DNA from: Chloroflexota bacterium
Lineage (GTDB): Bacteria; Chloroflexota; Dehalococcoidia; DSTF01; JACRBR01
Length of the DNA: 33,346 nucleotides
Direction: 5' to 3'
Assembly (NCBI GenBank): GCA_028872875.1
Contig: JAGWOC010000032.1
Span: 1-33,346, forward strand
A program made the translations under genes and the position numbers. Below the pieces are notes generated by a model. It did no database searches and was not told the DNA's origin. It saw nothing but the letters and a program-made list of their open reading frames with translations. Below, one piece after another: positions 24,835-31,721 of this stretch (position 1 is its first letter; each line of letters begins with the position of its first letter).

Positions 24835-25428
24835 CTATCGTCGTACGACCTTGCGGCCCGTGGTCTCGAGGTGCTCCGCCCAGGCGGTGGCGGCGGCGGC
24901 GAAGGCCGCCTCCGCCTCCGCGTAGGCGTCGAGCAGCCACTGCGGCTCGTCGCCGTGCTCCGCCTTGCGCTTGTCGAGCGTCTTGCGGGCGTCGCGGAGC
25001 GCGTTCTGCGCCTCGCGGAAGCGGGCCCCCAGCTCGATGGAGCGCTCGTCCTGCGGCACCGGCGGCTCGAAGGAGCGCGGGGCGCGCTCGCGGTCGCGGC
25101 CCTTGCCGTCGCGCTCCCGCTTCCGTGGTTCGCGCGGTGCGGGCGCCTCGGGTGCGCGGCGATGGATGCGGCTCGGCGCGGGCGTGGCGCCATCCGCGGC
25201 GGGAGCTGGAGTGCCGGCTGCCCCGCGCCTGCTGCGGCGCGTGTCCTGGCGGCGGCGCGTGCCGTCCGCCGGTGCGGCGGCGTCCGATGCCGGGGCAGGG
25301 CCATCGGCGCCGGGCGGTCCGGGTGGGCCCGGCGGTGCGCTCGCCGGCCGCGTCTGCGCGTCGTCGCGGGGGCGTCCCTGGCCGCCGCGGCGTCCGCGCC
25401 GCCTGCGCCCCGGCCGTTGCTCGCTCAT
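24835..25428 (-). CDS. Arg/Pro-rich disordered protein with helical C-terminus
   Basis: The 197-residue protein starts with a strongly basic segment (RRRRGRRGGQGRPR near 8-21). A Pro/Ala/Gly-rich disordered stretch and further Arg/Lys clusters up to about residue 120 follow. Its last 70 residues are a charged helix (LGARFREAQNALRDARKTLDKRK and DAYAEAEAAFAAAATAW). No domain is recognised. The basic start suits nucleic-acid binding, by composition only. ATG 25428 lies six bases after TAGGCT, again without a Shine-Dalgarno. GC-rich composition makes a spurious frame possible, but the helical end and the promoter spacing favour a real gene. Confidence 0.6.
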   Translation of the reverse strand: MSEQRPGRRRRGRRGGQGRPRDDAQTRPASAPPGPPGPPGADGPAPASDAAAPADGTRRRQDTRRSRRGAAGTPAPAADGATPAPSRIHRRAPEAPAPREPRKRERDGKGRDRERAPRSFEPPVPQDERSIELGARFREAQNALRDARKTLDKRKAEHGDEPQWLLDAYAEAEAAFAAAATAWAEHLETTGRKVVRR

Positions 25429-25434
25429 ACGGGC

Positions 25435-25440
25435 AGCCTA
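25435..25440 (-). promoter_or_regulatory. Possible -10 box (TAGGCT) for the Arg-rich gene
   Basis: TAGGCT on the minus strand ends six bases before ATG 25428, the same spacing as TATACT before the MFS gene at 19586. Confidence 0.35.
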
Positions 25441-25521
25441 CGGAAGCGGCGGCGCGCGCACAACCGGAGCGGCAGCACGTCCCGTCGCCGCGCGGCCTTC
25501 GACGCGAGGCGCAGAGGGTGG

Positions 25522-25527
25522 TAGATT
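25522..25527 (+). promoter_or_regulatory. Possible -10 box (TAGATT) for the aldolase-like gene
   Basis: TAGATT lies 34 bases before GTG 25562, followed by an AGGAGGT ribosome site. No convincing -35 is visible. Confidence 0.35.
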
Positions 25528-25561
25528 CGACGCGCCCGCTAGCCCGACAGGAGGTCCCCGC

Positions 25562-26653
25562 GTGAAGCTGCACGAGATCCCGACCCCGGCGCTCGTCGTC
25601 GACGTGGCGGCGATGGAGCGGAACATCCGCCGCATGGCCGCGTTCTATGCCGGCGGCCCGTGCCTTGTGCGCCCGCACTTCAAGGCGCACAAGACGCCGG
25701 AGATCGCGCGGCGGCAGCTCGCCGCGGGCTCCTGCACCGGGCTGACCTGCGCCACTGTCGGCGAGGCCGAGGTCGTGGCCGCGGAGCGGCTCACCGGCGA
25801 CATCCTGATCGCCAACGAGGTGGTCGGCCCCGGCAAGGCAGCGCGCGTCGCGCGGCTGGCCGCGTCGGGCGCGGACGTGAAGGTCGCGGTCGACTCCGAG
25901 GCCGGCCTCGACGACATCGCGCGCGCGTCGCGCGCCGCCGGCGCCGAGGTCGGGGTGCTCGTCGATGTCGGCGTCGGCCTGCCGCGCTGCGGCGTCGCGC
26001 CGGGCGAGCCGGCGGTCGCGCTCGCGCGTCGCGTCGAAGCCACGGAGGGCGTGCGCCTGCGGGGCGTCATGGGCTACGAGGGCCACGTCGTCGGCATCGA
26101 GGACCGGGCCGAGCGGATGGCGCGCGCGACGAAGGCGGTCGAGCGCTTGCTCAGCACGGCGCGCATGGTGCGCGACGCCGGGCTGCCGTGCGAGATCGTC
26201 AGCGCCGGCGGCACGGGCACCTACGACATCACGGGCCGCATGGCGGGTGTGACCGAGATCCAGGCCGGATCCTACGTGCTCATGGACAGCGCCTACGCGA
26301 AGCTCGACGTCCCGTTCGAGCAGGCGTTCAGCGTGCTCGGCACGGTGCTCAGCCGCCCGCGGCCGGACCAGTGCGCGTCGGACAACGGCCACAAGGCCTG
26401 CTCGATGGATCACGGGAACCCGGCGGTAAAGGACATCGATGGAGCGAAGGTGCTCTTCCTCAGCGACGAGCACGCGACCATCGCGCTGCCGCCGGAATCG
26501 ACGCTCGCCGCCGGCGACCGCATCGAGCTGTGGCCGTCGCACATCGACCCGACGATCAACCTGCATGACGTGCTGTACGCGCTGGAGGGCGATGAGGTCG
26601 TGGGCGTCTGGCCGATCGCCGCGCGCGGCTACCCCGAGCAGCGCGCGCGCTGA
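25562..26653 (+). CDS. DSD1-family PLP enzyme (D-threonine aldolase / D-serine dehydratase-like)
   Basis: The 363-residue protein has the fold-III (alanine-racemase-like) PLP barrel of the D-threonine aldolase family. The N-terminal IPTPALVVDVAAMERNI is typical, and the PLP Lys is probably Lys41 in RPHFKAHK. The phosphate-binding region includes SAGGTGTYD. The C-terminal beta domain has LFLSDEHATI, whose His contributes to the metal site, and ends WPSHIDPTINLHD. The reaction is D-threonine cleavage to glycine and acetaldehyde, or D-serine dehydration; sequence alone does not decide. GTG 25562 is chosen because AGGAGGT lies eight bases before it. It converges on the surface-protein gene. Confidence 0.92.
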   Translation: MKLHEIPTPALVVDVAAMERNIRRMAAFYAGGPCLVRPHFKAHKTPEIARRQLAAGSCTGLTCATVGEAEVVAAERLTGDILIANEVVGPGKAARVARLAASGADVKVAVDSEAGLDDIARASRAAGAEVGVLVDVGVGLPRCGVAPGEPAVALARRVEATEGVRLRGVMGYEGHVVGIEDRAERMARATKAVERLLSTARMVRDAGLPCEIVSAGGTGTYDITGRMAGVTEIQAGSYVLMDSAYAKLDVPFEQAFSVLGTVLSRPRPDQCASDNGHKACSMDHGNPAVKDIDGAKVLFLSDEHATIALPPESTLAAGDRIELWPSHIDPTINLHDVLYALEGDEVVGVWPIAARGYPEQRAR

Positions 26654-26665
26654 CCTCACCCCCGG

Positions 26666-26690
26666 CCCCTCTCCACATTGTGAAGAGGGG
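26666..26690. terminator. Imperfect 25-base palindrome after the aldolase-like gene
   Basis: CCCCTCT at 26666-26672 pairs with AGAGGGG at 26684-26690; inside, CAC (26674-26676) pairs with GTG (26680-26682). It lies 12 bases after the stop of the plus gene. It follows a CTCACCCCCGGCCCCTCTCC-like start, which I recall as a common intergenic repeat in GC-rich bacteria. No T tract. Confidence 0.45.
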
Positions 26691-26782
26691 GAGCGCGGTG
26701 GGCACAACGCCTGGCGCGGCAGCCGGGGTGGCCCGCGCGCGGCTCCCTGACAGCGCTCGATGGCGATGGGCTGCAGACGGAC

Positions 26783-26808
26783 GGGGGTGGCCCTTGCAGA
26801 CCACCCCC
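26783..26808. terminator. 8-bp hairpin beside the surface-protein gene
   Basis: GGGGGTGG at 26783-26790 pairs with CCACCCCC at 26801-26808 around ten bases. It lies 32 bases beyond the stop of the minus-strand surface protein and may end its transcript. No T tract. Confidence 0.4.
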
Positions 26809-26840
26809 CCGAGTCGATGCGACGGACCCGGCTCCCGGGT

Positions 26841-27962
26841 CTACCGGCGCGCGCGCACGGCAATCGCGGCGCCAGCGCCCACCAACGCGATGCCCGCGGC
26901 CGCCAACAGCGCAAGCCAGCCGGACGACGTCGTGCGTTCGCTCGCCGCGGATGCGCCGGTGCCGGTGTTCGGCGCGGTGATCGCGGGCCCGCGTGCACCC
27001 GCGCCAACCACGCCAACGGGGGCCGGCGGCACCTGCGCGGGCACTACCGTGTTGGCCGCGGTCGGCGTGGCCGTGGCCGGCGGCGACGTGGGCGTCGCCT
27101 TGGGCGCCGGCGTCGAGGTCGGCGTCGCCGTGCGGATCGGCACACCGCTGCCGCCGGCGGCGCCGCCGCCGAACGTGCAGGTGCCGGCCGGGATCTCCCA
27201 GGCGTTCAGGATGCGGTCGTAGGCGTCATTGCTCCAGATCGCCCCCTTGGGCGCGAAGGTGACGTTATCGCATTCGAGATCCTCGAGGCGCCTCGGGAAG
27301 GTGGACATCAGGGTGCAGGTCACGAGATCCTTGGTGCACTGGTAGATCTGCGAGCCTCCGTTGTTCGCGAGATAGAGCATGTTGCCGCCGACGGCGATGC
27401 CGGAGTTCCCGTAGCCGCCCAGCTTTCCGGAGAGGTTGAAGGTGCCGAGGAGCGTCCCGTCCGCCTTGTAGTGATGGAGCGTGGTCGACGCGTCCGCGCT
27501 CGCCCAGAGCGTGCCGTCGGTCCCATCATACGCCAGGCCGTCGATGCAGCCGCCCGAGGAAAACTGGCTCGTGGCGGTCTGCGCGCTCGTGTCGACGAGG
27601 TAGACGCTGTTGCCCCCCTCGCAGACCCAGAGCTTTCCGCGCGAGCCGTCCCACGCCATCGCGCCGATGTCGCTCAGGCCGGCGATGGTCAGCGTGTCGA
27701 TGAGGGAGCCGTTGGCAGGGCTGACGCGCCAGAGCTGGTTGCTCCCCCAGCAACTCAAGATCAGGTGTGTACCATCGAACGCGAGTCCGGTGCCGACGCG
27801 GCAGGCTGGCGTCTGCGCGGTGATCTGCCCCAGAGGGTCGCCGGTTGCGGCGCGGGCGACACGGGCGCCCGGGAGCACAGCGAAAAGGGCCGCCGCCACC
27901 ACGACGGCCAGGATCGCCGCGTGTACCGGTGACCACTGCTTCCTGCGATGTGATGTGGCCAA
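26841..27962 (-). CDS. Secreted, membrane-anchored beta-propeller-like protein with APNTG motif
   Basis: The 373-residue protein has a signal peptide (basic start, hydrophobic 15-37, likely cut after ARA). Next is a domain with repeating propeller-like strands (GTGLAFDGTHLILSCWGSNQ, MAWDGSRGKLWVCEGGN, LAYDGTDGTLWAS, GIAVGGNMLYLANNGG). A Thr/Pro-rich stalk (about 277-305) follows. The C-terminus reads APNTG at 330-334, then a transmembrane helix and RARR. This copies an LPXTG-type sorting signal with Ala in place of Leu. TTG 27962 is the start because AAGGAGG lies eight bases before it. No sortase is in the window. A role in surface binding is inferred. Confidence 0.82.
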   Translation of the reverse strand: MATSHRRKQWSPVHAAILAVVVAAALFAVLPGARVARAATGDPLGQITAQTPACRVGTGLAFDGTHLILSCWGSNQLWRVSPANGSLIDTLTIAGLSDIGAMAWDGSRGKLWVCEGGNSVYLVDTSAQTATSQFSSGGCIDGLAYDGTDGTLWASADASTTLHHYKADGTLLGTFNLSGKLGGYGNSGIAVGGNMLYLANNGGSQIYQCTKDLVTCTLMSTFPRRLEDLECDNVTFAPKGAIWSNDAYDRILNAWEIPAGTCTFGGGAAGGSGVPIRTATPTSTPAPKATPTSPPATATPTAANTVVPAQVPPAPVGVVGAGARGPAITAPNTGTGASAASERTTSSGWLALLAAAGIALVGAGAAIAVRARR

Positions 27963-28002
27963 GCGAGCCCCCTCCTTTGCGCCTGTTGTGGCGCGCTAGT
28001 CA

Positions 28003-28015
28003 TGTGAATCTCACA
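28003..28015. promoter_or_regulatory. Short palindrome TGTGA-ATC-TCACA
   Basis: A perfect five-base inverted repeat with three central bases lies 40 bases upstream of the TTG of the surface-protein gene. The half-sites look like CRP/FNR-type TGTGA but the spacer is three, not six, so the regulator is unclear. The rest of the 225-base gap shows no gene. Confidence 0.3.
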
Positions 28016-28176
28016 GAAATGCCCACCATCCTGCAGAGCATCGGGGCCAGCATATGTGAGCGCCAACAGATACGACAAGGGCCATGCGGCCGCGTGCCAG
28101 GGCAAGTCTGCCCGGGACGTGACGGGGCGGGAGGCCCGCGGCCCTCCCCCCGGGGTGCCCCTGCCCGCCGGCGGCG

Positions 28177-28182
28177 TACCAT
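28177..28182 (+). promoter_or_regulatory. -10 box (TACCAT) for dinB
   Basis: TACCAT ends five bases before the dinB ATG at 28188. Initiation would place the RNA start at the AUG. No -35, ribosome site or LexA-type box was recognised. Confidence 0.45.
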
Positions 28183-28187
28183 CAAGC

Positions 28188-29261
28188 ATGGAGCGCACGA
28201 TCCTGCACGCCGACATGGACGCCTTCTACGCGTCGGTCGAGCAGCGTGACCGGCCGGAACTGCGCGGCCGGCCGGTCGTCGTCGGCGGCTCGCCGGAAGG
28301 GCGCGGCGTCGTCGCGGCGGCCTCGTACGAGGCGCGCGCGCACGGCGTGCGGTCGGCGATGCCGATGAGTCGTGCGCTGCGGCTGTGTCCCCAGGCGGTG
28401 CGCGTGCCGCCGCGCTTCGACCGCTACGGCGAGGTCTCGCGCCAGGTGATGGCGGTCTTCCGGGCGATGACGCCGCTCGTCGAGCCGCTCTCGCTCGACG
28501 AGGCTTTTCTCGACATCACGGCGCGGATGGACGTGTTCGGTGGCGCGGCGGCGGCCGGCCGCTGGCTGAAGGACCAGGTGCGGCGCGCGACCGCGCTCAA
28601 CGTTTCGGTCGGCGCTGGCACGAACAAGACCGTCGCCAAGATCGCCTCCGACGCCGGCAAACCGGACGGGCTCGTGGTGGTGCCGCCCGGCGGGGAGCGG
28701 GCGTTCCTCGCGCCGATGCCGATCCGCGCGCTCTGGGGCGTCGGGCCGAAGGCGGAGGCGGTGCTCGTCGCGGCGGGCATCCGCACGATCGGCGAGCTGG
28801 CGGAGGCGGACCGCGGGCGGCTCGATCGCCTCATCGGCTCGCGAGGGGCGCTGCTGCGCGATCTGGCGTGCGGGATCGATGAGCGGCCGGTGGAGCCGGT
28901 GCGCGCGCGCAAGTCCGTCGGCGCGGAGACGACCTTCGCGCGCGACCTCGCCGATGGCGGCGAGCTGCGCGCCGCACTCGCGCGCCTCGCCGAGGAGGTT
29001 GGCGTCCGGCTGCGCGAGAAGCGGCTGCGCGCGCGCACCGTCGTGCTGAAGCTGCGCTACGCCAACTTCCGCACGGTGACGCGGCGCACGACGCGCGCTG
29101 AGCCGACCGATGACACCGAGGTGATCCGGCAGGCGGCGTCGGCGCTGCTCGACGGTATCGTCGGGCCGGGCGAGCGCTTTCGCTTGCTGGGGGTCCAGTG
29201 CGGCCAGCTCGCCGGCCACGCGGAGGAGAGCCAGTTACGGCTCTGGCCGCGTGGCACGTAG
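28188..29261 (+). CDS. dinB: DNA polymerase IV (Y-family)
   Basis: The 357-residue translesion polymerase has the Y-family start HADMDAFYASVE with catalytic Asp9 and steric-gate Phe13, the second catalytic motif SLDEAFLD with Asp103/Glu104, the GTNKTVAKIASDAGKPDG thumb-proximal stretch, a helix-hairpin-helix (LWGVGPKAEAVL) and the little-finger domain. The C-terminal QLRLW (349-353) is a beta-clamp-binding motif. The ATG at 28188 is chosen by homology and by the TACCAT box five bases upstream; the longer open frame to 28056 is unrelated in content. Confidence 0.96.
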   Translation: MERTILHADMDAFYASVEQRDRPELRGRPVVVGGSPEGRGVVAAASYEARAHGVRSAMPMSRALRLCPQAVRVPPRFDRYGEVSRQVMAVFRAMTPLVEPLSLDEAFLDITARMDVFGGAAAAGRWLKDQVRRATALNVSVGAGTNKTVAKIASDAGKPDGLVVVPPGGERAFLAPMPIRALWGVGPKAEAVLVAAGIRTIGELAEADRGRLDRLIGSRGALLRDLACGIDERPVEPVRARKSVGAETTFARDLADGGELRAALARLAEEVGVRLREKRLRARTVVLKLRYANFRTVTRRTTRAEPTDDTEVIRQAASALLDGIVGPGERFRLLGVQCGQLAGHAEESQLRLWPRGT

Positions 29262-29299
29262 ACTAGGCTGGCGGTCCGGATGCTGGACGGTCACGGGCC

Positions 29300-29980
29300 G
29301 TGGGTGGAAGCTGGACGCTGCGGAGCGCGGCATGGGTATCGGTGATCTCTCTGGATAGGCGCCTGGTCGCCGCGTTCATCATCGTCGCGATGATCGCGAC
29401 CGCGCTATCCGTGCTCGCCGCGACGGGGTCGCTGCTGCCGGGCGACCTGCGCATCACGCACGACCTGCAGCGCACGCCGGGCGGCGCCGGCATCGAGTCG
29501 GCGTCGGAGCTCGTGTATGCGGCGCAGTTCTGGCTGTTCGGCGGCGCGGCGCTCGCGGCGGTGCTGTCGCGGCGCTTCGAGCTTGCCGTCGCGGCCGCGC
29601 TGGTGCTCGTGGGCCTGCTGGCCGATGTCGGGCTCAAGGACCTCATCCAGCGCGCGCGGCCGACCGCCGCCGCGCACGTGATCATCCGCGAGCACGCGCC
29701 GGGATACGGCTTCCCGAGCGGTCACTCGATGACCGCGATGCTCTTCTTCGGCTACGTGTCGGCCGTGGCGTGGCGCCTGCTGCCGCGCGCGGCGGCCGCG
29801 GCCTCGCTCGTGCTCAGCGTCGCGTCCGTGTTGCTGATCGGCTGGATGCGGGTGTACAACGGCGCCCACTGGCCGTCCGACGTCTTCGGCGGCTGGTCGA
29901 TCGGCTTTGTGCTGCTGCTGGCGGCGCTGTGGCTCGCGCCGCGCATCGCGCGCCGCGCTGCATCGCGCGCGCCCGCCTGA
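29300..29980 (+). CDS. PAP2-family membrane phosphatase
   Basis: The 226-residue protein has about six helices and the three phosphatase motifs in order: KDLIQRARP (K113 to RP 120-121), PSGHS (139-143) and RVYNGAHWPSDV (Arg184, His190, Asp194). Such enzymes dephosphorylate lipid phosphates such as phosphatidic acid or undecaprenyl pyrophosphate at the membrane. The start is uncertain. GTG 29300 is the longest; GTG 29342 would begin just before the first helix. Neither has a good ribosome site. A TAGACT box at 29259-29264, overlapping the dinB stop, could be its -10. Confidence 0.88.
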   Translation: MGGSWTLRSAAWVSVISLDRRLVAAFIIVAMIATALSVLAATGSLLPGDLRITHDLQRTPGGAGIESASELVYAAQFWLFGGAALAAVLSRRFELAVAAALVLVGLLADVGLKDLIQRARPTAAAHVIIREHAPGYGFPSGHSMTAMLFFGYVSAVAWRLLPRAAAAASLVLSVASVLLIGWMRVYNGAHWPSDVFGGWSIGFVLLLAALWLAPRIARRAASRAPA

Positions 29981-29992
29981 CCGCGCGCCGCG

Positions 29993-30916
29993 CTACGTCC
30001 CGGTGAGCTTCGCGACGACGGGCGCCATCGACTCCCAGGCGCCGCCGGAGATGACGACGTAGGAGAAGCCGTACTCCTCGCGCCGCCGCCGCAGGTCGTC
30101 GCAGATCTGGCCGACGCTGCCGACGAGCGCGTGCGGGACGTCGAGCACCTCCGCCGGCGTGACGCCGAATCCGCCGGCGAGGCGCTCGGCCATGCCGGCG
30201 CGGTCGTCGGTGACGACGGCGGCGAACACGGTGACATTGAGCTCGATCTGGTCGAAGCGCGGGCCCGCCGCCTCGCGGATCCAGCGGATCTTCTCCTTCG
30301 TCGCCTCGCCCGTACCCGTCTCCATCGCCGCGCGGCCCACGCGGCCCTCGGTGAGCGCGAAGTTGACGCCGACAATGTCCGCCTCGCGCGCGGCGAACGA
30401 GAGCACGCGCTTGCCGCCGCCGCCGATGAGGATCGGCGGACGCGGCTTCTGCACGGGCTTCGGCGTGCCATTGTGGTGCACGTGGTAGAACTCGCCGTCA
30501 AACTCGACCGGCGTGTCGGAGAAGAGCCCCTTGATGACGCGCACGCCCTCCCTCAGGCGGCGGATGCGCGTGCCGGGCGCATCGTAGATGATGCCCGACT
30601 GCTCGTAGTCGGTGGCCATCCAGCCGGCGCCGATGCCCAGCTCGACGCGGCCTCCTGAGAGCACGTCGAGCGTTGCCGCCTCTTTCGCCAGGATCAGCGG
30701 GTGCTTGTAGTCGTTGTCGAACACCAGGCTGCCGACGCGCAGCTTTGAAGTCACCGCCGCCGCGACGCTGAGCGCGGGCATCGGCGCGAGCTGGTCGTCG
30801 AAGTGGTCGGGCATGAACAGCGTCGAATAACCGAGATCCTCGCACTTGCGAGCGGTGTCGGACCAGCCCTCGCGCGAGCGCGCGATCTGGGCGCCGAAGC
30901 GGAATGGTCGTGGCAT
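29993..30916 (-). CDS. LLM-class F420-dependent oxidoreductase
   Basis: The 307-residue protein has the luciferase-like TIM barrel. It begins RPFRFGAQ, as in the MSMEG_2516-type F420 family, with MPDHFDDQLAPMPAL, SGGRVELGIGAGWMATDYEQSGI and RPPILIGGGGKRVL. The GAGW stretch and PDH region line the flavin/F420 site. A AAGGAC ribosome site lies upstream of ATG 30916 at a longish distance. F420 use is inferred from the subfamily and from cofD in the same window; FMN cannot be excluded. The substrate is unknown. It converges with the PAP2 gene (12-base gap). Confidence 0.9.
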   Translation of the reverse strand: MPRPFRFGAQIARSREGWSDTARKCEDLGYSTLFMPDHFDDQLAPMPALSVAAAVTSKLRVGSLVFDNDYKHPLILAKEAATLDVLSGGRVELGIGAGWMATDYEQSGIIYDAPGTRIRRLREGVRVIKGLFSDTPVEFDGEFYHVHHNGTPKPVQKPRPPILIGGGGKRVLSFAAREADIVGVNFALTEGRVGRAAMETGTGEATKEKIRWIREAAGPRFDQIELNVTVFAAVVTDDRAGMAERLAGGFGVTPAEVLDVPHALVGSVGQICDDLRRRREEYGFSYVVISGGAWESMAPVVAKLTGT

Positions 30917-30985
30917 GGGTGGGAGTCCTTCCAGGGTTGATGGCCCCTACGCTGAGCCTGTGGCTGTCTGGAAGGAGGGTGACAT

Positions 30986-31045
30986 ATGGAGAACCAAGAA
31001 CCAAGAACCGAGGACCAAGGGCTAAGAACCAGCACCGCCCGGTAG
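30986..31045 (+). other. Doubtful 19-residue ORF with strong ribosome site
   Basis: AAGGAGGG at 30972-30979 precedes an ATG at 30986 by seven bases; the frame MENQEPRTEDQGLRTSTAR ends at TAG 31043. Most of it is encoded by the heptamer repeat at 30991-31032. The palindrome AGCGGGCCCGCT overlaps the stop. Both neighbouring genes are on the minus strand. It may be a chance frame. Confidence 0.2.
30991..31032. repeat. Tandem heptamer repeat GAACCAA
   Basis: Six consecutive seven-base units read GAACCAA, GAACCAA, GAACCGA, GGACCAA, GGGCTAA, GAACCAG. The unit differs from the GGGACGT array near dnaJ but has the same period. It lies in the 199-base gap between the MoaD-like gene and the oxidoreductase gene, where I see no other element except short palindromes at 31040-31066. 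Confidence 0.8.
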
Positions 31046-31115
31046 CGGGCCCGCTGGCGCGTCTACCGGTGCGTCGGGCGGCTGGCCGGCCGGATGTGCG
31101 AGGCGCCGATGTCCG

Positions 31116-31394
31116 TCACCGCGCGCCGCCCGCGACCGCGGGCACGATGCTGACCTCCGCGCCGTCGGCGAGCGGCGTGCGCAGGCCGTCGAGGAAGCGG
31201 ACGTCTTCGCCGTTGACGTAGATGTTCACGAAGCGGCGGATCTCGCCCGACTCGTCGCAGATGCGCTCCTTGATGCCGGGGTACTGCCGTTCGAGCGCGT
31301 CGACGGCGGCGGCGAGCGTCGGCGCGTCCATGCGCACAATGTCCGTGTCGTTCGTGAGCTTGCGCAGCGGCATGGGGATGCGAATGTTGGCCAT
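31116..31394 (-). CDS. MoaD/ThiS-family ubiquitin-like sulfur carrier (proform ending GGAR)
   Basis: The 92-residue protein has the beta-grasp pattern of MoaD/ThiS small modifiers. It begins ANIRIPMPLRKLT. It has the FVNIYVNGEDVRFLDGLRTPLADG stretch and ends SIVPAVAGGAR. The Gly-Gly (89-90) is the thiocarboxylate attachment site of the family, but two residues (Ala-Arg) follow, so a protease would have to expose it. It is the last gene of the thrC-like / NIL / MoaD-like operon, 17 bases after the NIL gene, with a GGAG ribosome site. This context points to a sulfur carrier for amino acid synthesis rather than molybdopterin. No E1-like or JAMM protease gene is in the window. Confidence 0.85.
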   Translation of the reverse strand: MANIRIPMPLRKLTNDTDIVRMDAPTLAAAVDALERQYPGIKERICDESGEIRRFVNIYVNGEDVRFLDGLRTPLADGAEVSIVPAVAGGAR

Positions 31395-31411
31395 CGGTCA
31401 GGTCTCCGTCT

Positions 31412-31654
31412 TCATCCTTCGACGATATCGCCGGGCACGGGGTCGACGCGCACGCCCTTCGCGGTGACCCAGTCGAGCCCGCGCTCGATCTCGTCGATCG
31501 GGCCATCCATCTCGAGCACGACCCAGCCGCGGTCCTCGGTGACGTCGGCGCGGCGGACGTTGGTGACGATATCAAACTGCTTCCCGAGCTCGTAGATGAT
31601 CGGCAGGGTGATCAGCTCCTGCGGAAATGTGAACTTCACGCGTTGCCTGGCCAT
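31412..31654 (-). CDS. NIL-domain protein
   Basis: The 80-residue protein is a lone NIL domain (PF09383). It has the RVKFTFPQELITLPIIYELGK start, then NVRRADVTEDRGWVVLEMDG and a final helix (IDEIERGLDWV). NIL domains are ligand-sensing or regulatory modules in methionine-ABC transporters and in homocysteine/methionine-related enzymes. A GGGGAG ribosome site precedes the ATG. The gene follows the thrC-like gene by 67 bases and precedes the MoaD-like gene, so it likely regulates or couples that sulfur system. Binding of methionine is a reasonable guess from the family. Confidence 0.9.
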   Translation of the reverse strand: MARQRVKFTFPQELITLPIIYELGKQFDIVTNVRRADVTEDRGWVVLEMDGPIDEIERGLDWVTAKGVRVDPVPGDIVEG

Positions 31655-31721
31655 TGGTAGCTCCCCGATCTGCGCTGCCGGCGATGGGCCCGGGTGAGCC
31701 CCAGTCTATCGCCGCCGCGCG

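Noticed and set aside
24758-27016. 752-codon minus frame across the Arg-rich and aldolase-like genes
   Set aside because: Its product is compositionally biased, and real genes with clear motifs occupy other frames there.
28003-28015. CRP binding site
   Set aside because: The TGTGA/TCACA halves are separated by three bases, not six; kept only as an unexplained palindrome.
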